Positions 14,117 through 23,243 of a DNA stretch of 31,365 nt are shown in pieces. Each line of letters begins with the position of its first letter. Position 1 is the stretch's first letter. The notes beneath the pieces are model-generated. The model saw only the letters and a list, made by a program, of their open reading frames with translations, searched no databases and was not told where the DNA came from. Made by a program: the position numbers and the translations under genes. This DNA is from Bacteroidales bacterium UBA1204 (GTDB taxonomy: Bacteria; Bacteroidota; Bacteroidia; Bacteroidales; F082). The stretch lies in assembly GCA_002310075.1 (NCBI GenBank), contig DBXU01000043.1:2341-33705 (forward strand), written 5' to 3'.

Positions 14117-15013
14117 ATGATGTATCACAATCCTGTCATGTTGGACGAATGTATCAAGGGCATGAACATCGACCCTGAAGGCGTGTATGCCGACGTCACC
14201 TTTGGCGGCGGCGGACACTCGCGCGCCATCTTGGAGCGCCTCACCACGGGCCACCTCTATGCCTTCGACCAGGACGAGGATGCCGCCGCCAACGCCATCG
14301 ACGACGCACGTTTCACCTTCATCCCGCAAAACTTCAAATACTTCAAGAACTTCATCCAGCTCTACCACGGTGGGAAAATCGACGGCGTCATTGCCGACCT
14401 CGGCGTGTCGTCGCACCAGTTCGACACCCCTGAGAAAGGCTTCTCCACCCGCTTCGACGGCACCCTCGACATGCGCATGAGCCAAAGCAACCCGCTCGAC
14501 GCCGCCACCGTCGTCAACACCTACGACCCAGAGGCACTTGCCCGCATCCTGAGCCTTTACGGCGAGGTGCAGCAAGCCCACCTGGTGGCCTCCGACATCG
14601 TCATGGCCCGCGACAACGAGCCCATCGAGACCACAGCACAGCTGAAAGCCGCCGTCGCCAACCGCCTGCCCCGCGGCAGGGAGAACAAGGTGTTGGCACA
14701 GATCTTCCAAGCCTTGCGCATCGAAGTCAACCAAGAGCTCGACGCCCTGACCGCCTTCCTGTCGCAATGCCCCGACGTGCTCAAAAGCGGCGGACGCCTC
14801 GTGGTGATGTCGTACCACTCGCTGGAAGACCGCATCGTCAAGAACTTCACCAAGACCGGCAACGCCGAAGGAAAGGAAGAGAAAGACTTCTTCGGCAACC
14901 TGCTCACACCTTATAAGATAATAACACGGAAGCCCATCACCCCTTCCGAAGAGGAAATAGAACGCAACAGCCGCGCCCGCAGCGCCAAGTTAAGAATTGC
15001 AGAAAGGAAGTAA
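14117..15013 (+). CDS. rsmH: 16S rRNA (cytosine-1402-N4)-methyltransferase RsmH (MraW)
   Basis: A 298-residue methyltransferase that modifies C1402 of 16S rRNA using S-adenosylmethionine. It begins YHNPVMLDE and carries the SAM-binding loop VTFGGGGHSRAIL near residue 30. It also has the family signatures GVIADLGVSSHQFD and FSTRFDGTLDMRM, and near the C-terminus VMSYHSLEDRIVKNF. Length fits the family (about 300). The frame stays open upstream to 13793, but that part is a shadow of mraZ. It follows mraZ by 8 bases and precedes ftsL by 3. Confidence 0.95.
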   Translation: MMYHNPVMLDECIKGMNIDPEGVYADVTFGGGGHSRAILERLTTGHLYAFDQDEDAAANAIDDARFTFIPQNFKYFKNFIQLYHGGKIDGVIADLGVSSHQFDTPEKGFSTRFDGTLDMRMSQSNPLDAATVVNTYDPEALARILSLYGEVQQAHLVASDIVMARDNEPIETTAQLKAAVANRLPRGRENKVLAQIFQALRIEVNQELDALTAFLSQCPDVLKSGGRLVVMSYHSLEDRIVKNFTKTGNAEGKEEKDFFGNLLTPYKIITRKPITPSEEEIERNSRARSAKLRIAERK

Positions 15014-15016
15014 GCC

Positions 15017-15382
15017 ATGAAAGACAAGAAGAAAGAGAAGAAAAAAGGCGGAAGGTCCCTCATGTCGATCCTGGGTGGCAGCTTCCTGGTGAAGGAGAAG
15101 TTCACCAAACAGTTCCCGTTTATCGTCTACGTCACCGTCCTTCTGATGATCATCATCACCAACACCTACATCGCCGAAGAACGCAGCCGTGAAATCGCCA
15201 AGGTGAGCAAGGAACTGAACGACTTGCACGTCGACTACATACAGCTGAAATCGGCCATCATGCAGGCCTCCAAGCAATCTGTCTTAGCCAAACGCCTGAA
15301 CGGCATTGGCATCAAGGAACCCACAGAGCCCTTAAAACGCATCACCTTCGACAACGAACCCGAAACACCAGAAGAGCCATGA
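15017..15382 (+). CDS. ftsL: FtsL-like cell division protein
   Basis: A 121-residue bitopic membrane protein. A lysine-rich cytoplasmic N-terminus is followed by one transmembrane span (FPFIVYVTVLLMIIITNTYI, about 35-54) and a periplasmic coiled-coil segment (ERSREIAKVSKELNDLHVDY). This is the FtsL layout seen in Bacteroidota; sequence similarity to E. coli FtsL is negligible, so the call rests on topology and its fixed place between rsmH and ftsI. FtsL would link the FtsQB scaffold to the FtsWI synthase at the septum. Confidence 0.85.
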   Translation: MKDKKKEKKKGGRSLMSILGGSFLVKEKFTKQFPFIVYVTVLLMIIITNTYIAEERSREIAKVSKELNDLHVDYIQLKSAIMQASKQSVLAKRLNGIGIKEPTEPLKRITFDNEPETPEEP

Positions 15383-17535
15383 ACATAGAGCCGAAAACCG
15401 ACACACTTTGGAAGACCCATCTGGTGTACATGCTTGTGCTGCTGTTTGGCGTGGCCTTGCTCGCCAAGATCATCCTCGTGCAGACCAAGGACAGCAAAGA
15501 GCTTGTTGAGTTAGCCGAGAAGCGCGAGTTGCGCGTCAAGGAGCTGGAAGCCTCGAGAGGCAACATCTTCTCCTACGATGGCAAGCTGATGGCCACCTCC
15601 GTGCCCGTCTTCGATGTGTTTTTCGACTCGCAATCGGTCGACCAAGAGATCTTCGTCAGCAAGATTGACTCGCTGAGCCAACAGATGGCGCTCCTCATCC
15701 CCAAGAGGACGGCTGCACAATGGAAAGAATACCTCAGCACCGCCAAAGCCGAAGGCAAACGCTACCACCCCATCGCCAAGAACATCTCGCTCAGCGAATA
15801 CCGCCAGATGCAAAAGTTCGCCATCTTCAACAGAGGACCTTTCAAGGGCGGCATCGTAGCAGAGAAAAAGACACGTCGCACCCGCCCCTATAAAGAGCTG
15901 GCAGGACGTCTCATCGGTTACGTCAACGAAAACGAAAACCTATATGTCGGCCTCGAAGGCACCTATAACGACTACCTGAAAGGCCAAAACGGGCATCAGC
16001 TGGTGCGCAGGATCCACCATGGCGACTGGATCCCCGTCCCCTCCGACGAAGACGTCGACGCCCAGAACGGCGACGACCTCGTCACCACCTTCGACATCAA
16101 CCTACAGGACATCGTGGAGAGCGCCCTCAACAACACCATGGTCACCAACAAGGCCGAACAAGGCTGTGCCGTGCTCATGGAAGTGGAAACGGGCTACGTG
16201 AAGGCCATCGCCAACCTGAAGCTGAACCACGAAACAGGGCAATACGAAGAGTCATACAACTTCGCCATGGCCGAACGCTATGAACCAGGCTCAGTGTTCA
16301 AAATCGCCTCCATGGTCGTCTTGATGAACCATAACCACAACCTCAAGCTCGACGACAAGGTGAACATCGGCACCGGCCCCATCCATTTCTCCAACCGCGT
16401 GATGAAAGACGACCACAGCTTCACCAAGAACGGCATCGCCACCGTGCAGGAAGTCATCGAACAATCGTCCAACAAAGGCACCGCCGTGCTCATCACCAAA
16501 GCCTTCATGGCACACCCTGAGAGATACGTCGAAGGCTTGTATGCTCTTGGCTTGAACAAGAAGATAGGCACTGGCATCGCTGGCGAGGCCCAGCCCATCA
16601 TCAAGCACCCCGACGACAAGACCAGTGACGGAAGGAAGATTTGGTCAAACGTCTCATTGCCATGGATGTCGATAGGATACGAGGTGAACGTCACGCCGAT
16701 GCACCTCATCACGCTCTACAACGCCATCGCCAACGGTGGTAAGATGATGAAGCCCCAATTCGTCACCGAGATCCGTCATGGCAACCAGACCGTCGAAAAG
16801 TTCGAACCCGTCGTGTTGAACGAGCAGATCGCGCCGCCTGAGGCCATCAACATGCTACAAACCATGCTGGAAGGCGTCACGCAAAGAGGCACTGCCAAGC
16901 GTCAGCTGAAAGACTGCATCGTCAGCACCGCAGGCAAGACCGGCACCGCACAGTATTGTGACCCGCGTCTCGGCTATTCCTACCGTGACCCGCACACGGG
17001 GAGAAGGCTTTACAACACCACTTTCGTGGGCTACTTCCCTGCCGACAAGCCAAAATACAGCTGCATCGTCGTAGTCAGCCGTGCCCGTGGCCAGTTCTGG
17101 GCCGCTGGTAGCGTTTCGGCACCCGGCTTCCGCGAGATTGCAGAGAAAGTGTACGCCATGCGCCTCGGCACACAAGAAGACATAGCCGTAGCCGACACTG
17201 CACGCCACATCAAGCCCGACAACGTCATCGTCCGCCACGACAAAACCCTCGCCTACCTCAACGGTATGCAGAATGAATATACCGACTATGCCTTGGATGG
17301 CGATTGGGTCACCATCGAAAACAGCAAAAACGGAGAAGCCAAGATCAAGAAAGCAGAGATACGTCCCGCCACCGTCCCCAACCTCATCGGCATGAACATC
17401 AGCGATGCCGTCTACCTCATCGAGAGCCTCGGAGGCAAAGCCACGTTCAGCGGACAAGGAACGGTGTGCCAGCAATCCCTGCAACCCGGCGACACGCTAC
17501 GCAAAGGAAGAACCATCGCTTTAAAACTTGAATGA
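15379..17535 (+). CDS. ftsI: Septal peptidoglycan transpeptidase FtsI (PBP3-type) with PASTA domain
   Basis: A 718-residue class B penicillin-binding protein. One N-terminal transmembrane span (HLVYMLVLLFGVALLAKIIL) precedes the dimerisation domain, which has the RGNIFSYDGKLMATSVP motif. The transpeptidase domain has all three active-site motifs: S305-V-F-K308, S363-S-N365 and K520-T-G522. A single PASTA domain ends the protein (VPNLIGMNISDAVYLIESLG). It cross-links septal peptidoglycan together with FtsW, encoded downstream. It overlaps ftsL by 4 bases (ATGA) and murE by 4 bases. Confidence 0.95.
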   Translation: MNIEPKTDTLWKTHLVYMLVLLFGVALLAKIILVQTKDSKELVELAEKRELRVKELEASRGNIFSYDGKLMATSVPVFDVFFDSQSVDQEIFVSKIDSLSQQMALLIPKRTAAQWKEYLSTAKAEGKRYHPIAKNISLSEYRQMQKFAIFNRGPFKGGIVAEKKTRRTRPYKELAGRLIGYVNENENLYVGLEGTYNDYLKGQNGHQLVRRIHHGDWIPVPSDEDVDAQNGDDLVTTFDINLQDIVESALNNTMVTNKAEQGCAVLMEVETGYVKAIANLKLNHETGQYEESYNFAMAERYEPGSVFKIASMVVLMNHNHNLKLDDKVNIGTGPIHFSNRVMKDDHSFTKNGIATVQEVIEQSSNKGTAVLITKAFMAHPERYVEGLYALGLNKKIGTGIAGEAQPIIKHPDDKTSDGRKIWSNVSLPWMSIGYEVNVTPMHLITLYNAIANGGKMMKPQFVTEIRHGNQTVEKFEPVVLNEQIAPPEAINMLQTMLEGVTQRGTAKRQLKDCIVSTAGKTGTAQYCDPRLGYSYRDPHTGRRLYNTTFVGYFPADKPKYSCIVVVSRARGQFWAAGSVSAPGFREIAEKVYAMRLGTQEDIAVADTARHIKPDNVIVRHDKTLAYLNGMQNEYTDYALDGDWVTIENSKNGEAKIKKAEIRPATVPNLIGMNISDAVYLIESLGGKATFSGQGTVCQQSLQPGDTLRKGRTIALKLE

Positions 17536-18995
17536 CCATGAAGCTCAAAGATATAATAGCCAACTGCAACCTGCTTGAGATCACCGGCGAGAAAGACCTC
17601 GACATCCTCGACATCACCTTCGACTCGCGACAAGTCCACGAAGGTTCCTTGTTTTTCGCCGTGAAAGGCACACAGGTCGACGGCCACGACTATATCGACA
17701 AGGCCATCGAAAGTGGCGCTCTTGTCATCATCGGCGAGAAGATGCCTAAGAAAAAAGTCGAAAACGTCACCTACATCCGTGTCGACAACTCGGCTTACGC
17801 CTTGGGCGTCGGCGCTTCCAATTTCTACGGCAACCCGTCGAGAAAACTGAAACTGGTCGGCGTGACGGGCACCAATGGCAAGACCACCATCGCCACCTTA
17901 CTTTACCGTCTGTTCACCGATGCAGGTTACGCCTGCGGCTTGCTCTCCACCATCGAGAACATCGTCAGCCACGAGGTAATCCCATCGACGCACACCACCC
18001 CCGACCCCATCGAGCTGAACGCCTTGCTGCACCGCATGGTGGAACAGGGTTGTGAATATGCCTTCATGGAAGTCAGTTCCCACAGCATCGACCAGGACCG
18101 CATCGCTGGGCTCCACTTTGCCGGGGGCATTTTCACCAACCTGACCCACGACCATCTCGACTACCATAAGACGATGGCCAACTACCGCAACGCCAAAAAG
18201 AAATTCTTCGACAACCTGCCCAACACCGCCTTTGCCCTGACCAACGCCGACGACAAAAACGGTGCTGTCATGCTGCAAAACACGAGGGCACAAAAGCTGT
18301 CGTACGCCTTAAAACACGATGCCGACTTCAAAGGCGTAGTGCTTGAGAGTCACTTCGACGGCATGCTAATCAAGGTGAACGGGACTGAGGTCTACACCCA
18401 ACTCGTCGGCGGCTTCAATGCCAGCAACCTGCTTGCCATCTACGGCGCTGCCACCGCCTTGGGCTTCAACAAAGACGAGCTGCTGGTGGAAATCAGCAAG
18501 CTGAAAGGCGCCAACGGTCGTTTCGACATGCTCCATTCCGACAACGGCATCGTAGGCATCGTCGACTACGCCCACACCCCCGACGCTTTGGAAAACGTGC
18601 TCAGCACCATCAACGAAGTGCGTTGCCACAAGGAGACGCTGATCACCGTTGTTGGCTGTGGCGGCAATCGCGACACCACCAAACGCCCCGAGATGGCAGC
18701 TGCAGCCGTTAAGATGAGCGACAAGGTCATCCTCACCAGCGACAACCCACGCAACGAAGACCCCGACGAAATCATCAGACAGATGAAAGCCGGCATCGCC
18801 GAAGCCGACAGCCACAAAGTGTTGGCTATCACCAACCGCCGCGAGGCCATCCGCACTGCCGTAGCACTGGCGAAGAAAGGCGACATCATCCTCGTCGCTG
18901 GAAAGGGGCACGAAAACTATCAAGAAATCAACGGAGTTAAAAACCATTTCGACGACAAGGAAGAGTTGTCGAAAGCATTTAAGGAGGCACACTGA
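17532..18995 (+). CDS. murE: UDP-MurNAc-L-Ala-D-Glu:meso-diaminopimelate ligase MurE
   Basis: A 487-residue Mur ligase that adds the third amino acid of the peptidoglycan stem. The substrate-binding N-terminus contains DITFDSRQVHEGSLFFA, the ATP loop is GTNGKTT at 113-119, and YMEVSSHS-type and HLDYHKTM motifs follow. D404-N-P-R407 is the motif that selects meso-diaminopimelate over lysine, so the cell wall is predicted to be of the DAP type. All three domains are present, in contrast to the murD position downstream. The start is at 17532 or the ATG six bases later. Confidence 0.96.
   Translation: MTMKLKDIIANCNLLEITGEKDLDILDITFDSRQVHEGSLFFAVKGTQVDGHDYIDKAIESGALVIIGEKMPKKKVENVTYIRVDNSAYALGVGASNFYGNPSRKLKLVGVTGTNGKTTIATLLYRLFTDAGYACGLLSTIENIVSHEVIPSTHTTPDPIELNALLHRMVEQGCEYAFMEVSSHSIDQDRIAGLHFAGGIFTNLTHDHLDYHKTMANYRNAKKKFFDNLPNTAFALTNADDKNGAVMLQNTRAQKLSYALKHDADFKGVVLESHFDGMLIKVNGTEVYTQLVGGFNASNLLAIYGAATALGFNKDELLVEISKLKGANGRFDMLHSDNGIVGIVDYAHTPDALENVLSTINEVRCHKETLITVVGCGGNRDTTKRPEMAAAAVKMSDKVILTSDNPRNEDPDEIIRQMKAGIAEADSHKVLAITNRREAIRTAVALAKKGDIILVAGKGHENYQEINGVKNHFDDKEELSKAFKEAH
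18982..18987 (+). promoter_or_regulatory. Strong Shine-Dalgarno site of mraY
   Basis: AGGAGG ends 7 bases before the mraY ATG, inside the last codons of murE. It is the second full-length site in this cluster. Confidence 0.6.
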
Positions 18996-20272
18996 TGTTA
19001 TACTATCTCTTCAACTATCTAGAGCATTGTAACGTACCCGGCGCCGGCATGTTCAATTACGTCACCTTCCGCGCTGCCATGGCCATCATCCTTTCACTGA
19101 TTATCTCAGTATGGTTTGGAAACCATTTTATCAAGCTCTTGAAGCGCAAGAACATCGTAGAGACCCAGCGTGATGAGAAGACCGACCCCTACAACACTCA
19201 GAAGAAAGGCGTGCCCACCATGGGCGGTGTCATCATCATCACGGCCATCATGATCCCCTGCCTCCTCGTAGGCAAGCTCCATAACGTCTACCTCATCCTC
19301 ATGATGATCACCACCTTGCTCTTGGGCGCCATCGGCTTTGCCGACGACTACACCAAGACCTTCAAGAAAAACAAGGACGGCATCAAGCCATGGGTGAAGT
19401 TAGGCGGACAAATCCTCCTTGGCCTCATCGTCGGCCTCACGCTCCGTTTCAGCCCCGCCGTGCAAATCAACGAGACCGTGCAACTGAAGATCGAAAACAA
19501 CAAGGAAGTGGTCGTGAAAAGCCCCGACGTCAAATCGACCCGCACCACGATACCGTTCTTGAAGAACCATAACCTCAACTACGCCAACCTCTTCAAATGG
19601 GCCGGCGAGAAATGGATGTACAAGCTGGCATGGATTTTCCTCGTGCTGCTCACTGTCTTCATCGTGGCAGCGGTCTCCAACGGATCGAACCTCAACGACG
19701 GCATGGATGGCATGGCATCAGGCAATTCGGCCATCATAGGCATCACCCTATTGATACTCGCCTACATCTCGAGTAATGCCGTCACTGCCAGCCACTTCGA
19801 CTTGATGTTCATCTCAGGCTGCGAAGAAGTCGTGGTCTTCCTCGCCGCTTTTGTCGGTGCGCTCATCGGCTTCTTGTGGTTCAACTCCTTCCCTGCCCAG
19901 ATTTTTATGGGCGACACGGGCAGCCTCACCATTGGCGGCATCATCGCTGTCTCCGCCATCATCATGCACAAGGAGCTGTTGCTTCCCCTGCTCTGTGGCG
20001 TCTTCCTCTTCGAGATTCTCTCCGACCTCGACGTGAAGCGTTTTGTCAAGACAGGCAAGAAGCACCGCATATGGAAAAAAGGTCCCTTGCACGACCATTT
20101 CAGAACGTCTTACAGCCAGTTCAAGACCTCATGGCCCAACAGCACGGTGACCTTCAAGGGACCTGGCGCCAACCATGACATCGTACACCATGAAGTGAAA
20201 ATCACCATCCGCTTTTGGATTGTGACCATCCTTCTGGCAGCATTTACACTCATCACCTTTAAAATCAGATAA
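18995..20272 (+). CDS. mraY: Phospho-MurNAc-pentapeptide transferase MraY
   Basis: A 425-residue polytopic membrane enzyme that makes lipid I from UDP-MurNAc-pentapeptide and undecaprenyl phosphate. Signatures are KKGVPTMGG near residue 69, GFADDYTK near residue 112 with the catalytic Asp pair, NLNDGMDGMASG near 232, and FMGDTGSL near 305. The more usual form of the third motif is NLTDGLDG; here Thr is Asn, but the key Asn and Asp remain. An extra loop of about 60 residues (QINETVQLKI to NYANLFKW) is typical of Bacteroidota. The gene overlaps murE by one base. The 27-base gap after it is the largest in the cluster from mraZ to ftsZ. Confidence 0.95.
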   Translation: MLYYLFNYLEHCNVPGAGMFNYVTFRAAMAIILSLIISVWFGNHFIKLLKRKNIVETQRDEKTDPYNTQKKGVPTMGGVIIITAIMIPCLLVGKLHNVYLILMMITTLLLGAIGFADDYTKTFKKNKDGIKPWVKLGGQILLGLIVGLTLRFSPAVQINETVQLKIENNKEVVVKSPDVKSTRTTIPFLKNHNLNYANLFKWAGEKWMYKLAWIFLVLLTVFIVAAVSNGSNLNDGMDGMASGNSAIIGITLLILAYISSNAVTASHFDLMFISGCEEVVVFLAAFVGALIGFLWFNSFPAQIFMGDTGSLTIGGIIAVSAIIMHKELLLPLLCGVFLFEILSDLDVKRFVKTGKKHRIWKKGPLHDHFRTSYSQFKTSWPNSTVTFKGPGANHDIVHHEVKITIRFWIVTILLAAFTLITFKIR

Positions 20273-20299
20273 CACAACAACAAGCAAAGAATAAATACC

Positions 20300-20854
20300 A
20301 TGACTTATTACGAAGAACTTACGAACACCAGATACAAAAAGCCCGAGAACATGGCTGCGGGCATCCAATCCATGGTATTGCACATCAGGAAGGAAAACAT
20401 CAAGCAATGCTTGAGTGACATGGATTATGTCGGGCACAGGCAGGACTACGTCGACACCATCGACGGCGTCATGTACTATGACGACTCGAAAGCCGAGAGC
20501 GTCAACGCCACATGGTTCACCTTCGAGAACATCATCAAGCCCGTCGTTTGGATTGCTGGCGGCGACGACAAGAACTGCGACTTCACCGAGCTCAAGCCCT
20601 TGGCAAAACGCTCTGTCAGAGCCTTGATTTGTGTTGGAAAAAACAACAAGAACCTTAAAAGTTCCTTCAAGGAAAGCATCACTGAGATATACAGCGCCAC
20701 CGACATCGACGAAGCTGTCAAGATGGCCTCGGCCCTGGCACAGGAAGACGACATCGTGCTCTATTCCCCTGCCTGCAAGTCGAGCAGCCAGAAAGAATCA
20801 TTCGTCGAAAGAGGTGAAGCCTATGTAGCATCAGTCAATCAATTGAAAAAATGA
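20300..20854 (+). CDS. murD: MurD remnant: C-terminal domain only, N-terminal and ATPase domains missing
   Basis: An intact frame of 184 codons in the place where Bacteroidales carry full murD (about 440-450 codons). It aligns only with the last third of MurD: ENMAAGIQSMVLHIRKENIK matches the end of the central domain, and HRQDYV, DDSKAESVNATW, VVWIAGGDDKNCDF, SPACKS and FVERGE match C-domain landmarks. There is no UDP-substrate domain and no GTNGKTT loop. Usual DSKATN is DSKAES here, and SPACASxDxF is SPACKSSSQK. The first 16 residues match nothing I know. It overlaps ftsW by 4 bases. As it stands it cannot be an ATP-dependent ligase, so a complete MurD must be encoded elsewhere, or the deletion is an assembly or strain artefact. 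Confidence 0.8.
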   Translation: MTYYEELTNTRYKKPENMAAGIQSMVLHIRKENIKQCLSDMDYVGHRQDYVDTIDGVMYYDDSKAESVNATWFTFENIIKPVVWIAGGDDKNCDFTELKPLAKRSVRALICVGKNNKNLKSSFKESITEIYSATDIDEAVKMASALAQEDDIVLYSPACKSSSQKESFVERGEAYVASVNQLKK

Positions 20855-22143
20855 ATATCATCGGTAGGACATTTCGCGGGGACAAAGTCATCTGGGTGGT
20901 GGCATTGCTTTTAGGGATTGTTTCCCTGATTGTAGTGTACAGCGCCACCAGTGCTTTGGTATTCAACAACTATGGCGGCAATACCGGACGTCTGCTACTC
21001 AAGCACTCCAGCACGCTGCTCCTCGGCTACATCATGATGTACATTGCCTACCGCATCGACTACCGTCGCTTTGCGGCCTTCGCATGGGTCTTGCTGATCC
21101 CTTGCTTGGCCTTGCTGCTCTACACGCTGTTGTTTGGCAAGAACATCAACCAAGCCAGCCGTGCCATCAACTTGTTTGGCATGTCGTTCCAGCCCAGCGA
21201 AATCGCCAAAATCATCCTGATTACCTATCTGTCGCGACAGCTGATCAAGATGGGTGATAAGCTTTATAGCCTTAAAGAAGTCCTCATCAAACTTGCCCTT
21301 CCTATCCTTGCCACCGTAGCCTTGATTTTCCCTGAAAACCTGTCGACAGCGGCCATCCTGCTCGTGGTTTGCATGGTGTTGCTTTTCGTTGGCAGGGTGA
21401 AGTTTCTCCACATCCTGGCCATCATGGGCATCGGCATTGTCGGCTTAGGCCTTTACATAGCCTTCGATGCCGCAAAGACATCCATCGGAAACAAGAAAGC
21501 TGAAAAAGCGCGTATGGAACTGGTAGAAGGCGGCACTGCAGTGGAAGCCTTCCAGCCTAAGAAAAACCGTATCCAGACATGGAAAGGCCGTATCGAAAGC
21601 ATGGGCGAGAGCAAGGAGGAAGGCTTCGATCCTTTCGACGACCACCACTACCAACAAACCTATGCCAAAATCGCTGTAGCCACCAGCTCAGTCTTCGGCA
21701 AAGGCCCAGGCAAGAGTGAACAACGCAACTTCCTACCCCATCCCTATTCCGATTTCATCTTCGCCATCATCATTGAAGAATATGGCCTCATCGGCGCCAT
21801 CATCGTCATCATGTTGTATGTCATCCTCTTCACCCGCGTGATCCGCATCGTGCACAAGCGGCCCCTCACCTTTGGTGCCTACATGGCCTTTGGTTTGGGA
21901 TTCATCGTCATCATGCAAGCCATGATCAACATGGGTGTGTCGATCGGATTGCTGCCCGTAACGGGACAACCACTCCCCTTCGTCAGTATGGGTGGTTCCT
22001 CCATGATGGCCACCGGCTTTATCATAGGCATGATATTGAGCGTTAGCCGCAACATCGAGGAAGAAGCCGAAGAAGACCTGCAGGCCATAGAAGAAGAGTC
22101 CGAACAAGGCGAAGCAACAACCCTCAAACCCGAAGAAGCATGA
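20851..22143 (+). CDS. ftsW: Septal peptidoglycan glycosyltransferase FtsW
   Basis: A 430-residue SEDS-family protein with about ten membrane spans, which polymerises lipid II at the septum together with FtsI. Recognisable blocks are the first span VIWVVALLLGIVSLIVVYSA, SRAINLFGMSFQPSEIAKI near residue 110 (the SEDS motif before the catalytic loop), FPENLSTAAILLVVCM near 150, a periplasmic loop with HPYSDFIFAIIIEEYGLIG near 292, and LPVTGQPLPFVSMGGSSM near 368. The C-terminal tail is acidic. It overlaps both neighbours by 4 bases. Confidence 0.95.
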   Translation: MNIIGRTFRGDKVIWVVALLLGIVSLIVVYSATSALVFNNYGGNTGRLLLKHSSTLLLGYIMMYIAYRIDYRRFAAFAWVLLIPCLALLLYTLLFGKNINQASRAINLFGMSFQPSEIAKIILITYLSRQLIKMGDKLYSLKEVLIKLALPILATVALIFPENLSTAAILLVVCMVLLFVGRVKFLHILAIMGIGIVGLGLYIAFDAAKTSIGNKKAEKARMELVEGGTAVEAFQPKKNRIQTWKGRIESMGESKEEGFDPFDDHHYQQTYAKIAVATSSVFGKGPGKSEQRNFLPHPYSDFIFAIIIEEYGLIGAIIVIMLYVILFTRVIRIVHKRPLTFGAYMAFGLGFIVIMQAMINMGVSIGLLPVTGQPLPFVSMGGSSMMATGFIIGMILSVSRNIEEEAEEDLQAIEEESEQGEATTLKPEEA

Positions 22144-23237
22144 AAGAAAACCCTAAAATAGTGATCAGTGGAGGCGGAACGGGAGGTCACATCTTCCCCG
22201 CCATTGCCATCGCCGATGCCATCAAGCGCCGCTATCCTCAAGCCGACATCCTGTTCATCGGCGCCAAAGGCCGCATGGAGATGGAACGCGTTCCGAAAGC
22301 AGGTTATCCCATCGAAGGACTATGGATTAGCGGATTTACGAAAGACTTGTCCGTCGTCACCTTGCCTTTCAAGTTGGCGAGCAGCCTCACCAAGGCCAGA
22401 AAGATCTTGAAGCGCTTCCGTCCCGATGCCGTCATCGGCGTAGGCGGTTTCGCCAGCGGTCCCACCCTGAAAGCGGCCAACTGGCTAGGCATCCCCACCA
22501 TCATACAAGAGCAAAACTCCTATCCCGGAAAAACCAACCGTAACGTAGGACAAAAAGCCAAAGCCATCTGTGTGGCCTACGACCACATGGAACAATGGTT
22601 CCCGAAGGACCGCATACACCTCACAGGCAACCCTTTAAGAGCCAACATCAAGGCCAGCGGAACCCGTGAGGAAGCCGCCGCTTTCTTCCAAGTCGACCCT
22701 AACAAGCCCGTGGTGCTGCTCGTTGGCGGAAGCCAAGGTGCCTTGGGCATCAACAAAGGCATCAGCGCACAACTCGACGCCTTCAAAGACGGCGAGATGC
22801 AACTCATCTGGCAAACCGGAAAGTTCTACTACGAACAAGCCTGCAACGAAGTCAAGGCAGCAAGGCTGGAAGCCACCGTAAAACCGACCATTTTCATCGA
22901 CCGCATGGATTTGGCCTACACCCTCGCCGACGTCGTCATCTCACGCGCCGGCGCCATGTCGATCTCGGAGCTGTCGCTGGTGCAGAAGCCCGTCATCTTC
23001 GTGCCGCTGCCCACGGCAGCCGAAGACCATCAGACCAAAAACGCGCAACGTCTGGTGGAAGCCGACGCCGCCATCATTGTCAACAATGCAGAGACGGAAA
23101 CCAAGCTGATACCCACTTTGAAGGCCCTTATCGCCGACCCCGAAAAGATGGAACGCATGAAGGCCAACATCGGGCATTTCGCTCGCCCCAATGCTGCCGA
23201 CGACATCGTAGACCAAATCATAAAAGCCATAGGATAA
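22140..23237 (+). CDS. murG: Lipid II synthase MurG
   Basis: A 365-residue GT-B glycosyltransferase that adds GlcNAc from UDP-GlcNAc to lipid I at the inner face of the membrane. The N-terminal loop ISGGGTGGHIFPAIAIADAI binds the lipid-linked substrate. GVGGFASGPTL and IIQEQNSYPGKTNR are family signatures. The C-domain has VGGSQGALGIN and the UDP-GlcNAc site ISRAGAMSISEL and PLPTAAEDHQTKNAQ. It starts inside the end of ftsW (ATGA) and is followed by murC after 6 bases. Confidence 0.97.
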   Translation: MKENPKIVISGGGTGGHIFPAIAIADAIKRRYPQADILFIGAKGRMEMERVPKAGYPIEGLWISGFTKDLSVVTLPFKLASSLTKARKILKRFRPDAVIGVGGFASGPTLKAANWLGIPTIIQEQNSYPGKTNRNVGQKAKAICVAYDHMEQWFPKDRIHLTGNPLRANIKASGTREEAAAFFQVDPNKPVVLLVGGSQGALGINKGISAQLDAFKDGEMQLIWQTGKFYYEQACNEVKAARLEATVKPTIFIDRMDLAYTLADVVISRAGAMSISELSLVQKPVIFVPLPTAAEDHQTKNAQRLVEADAAIIVNNAETETKLIPTLKALIADPEKMERMKANIGHFARPNAADDIVDQIIKAIG

Positions 23238-23243
23238 CACCAT

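Noticed and set aside
20273..20299. mraY-MurD fusion by stop-codon readthrough
   Set aside because: The two genes share a frame and are separated by one TAA and 27 bases, but there is no readthrough signal, and joining them would not restore the missing MurD domains.
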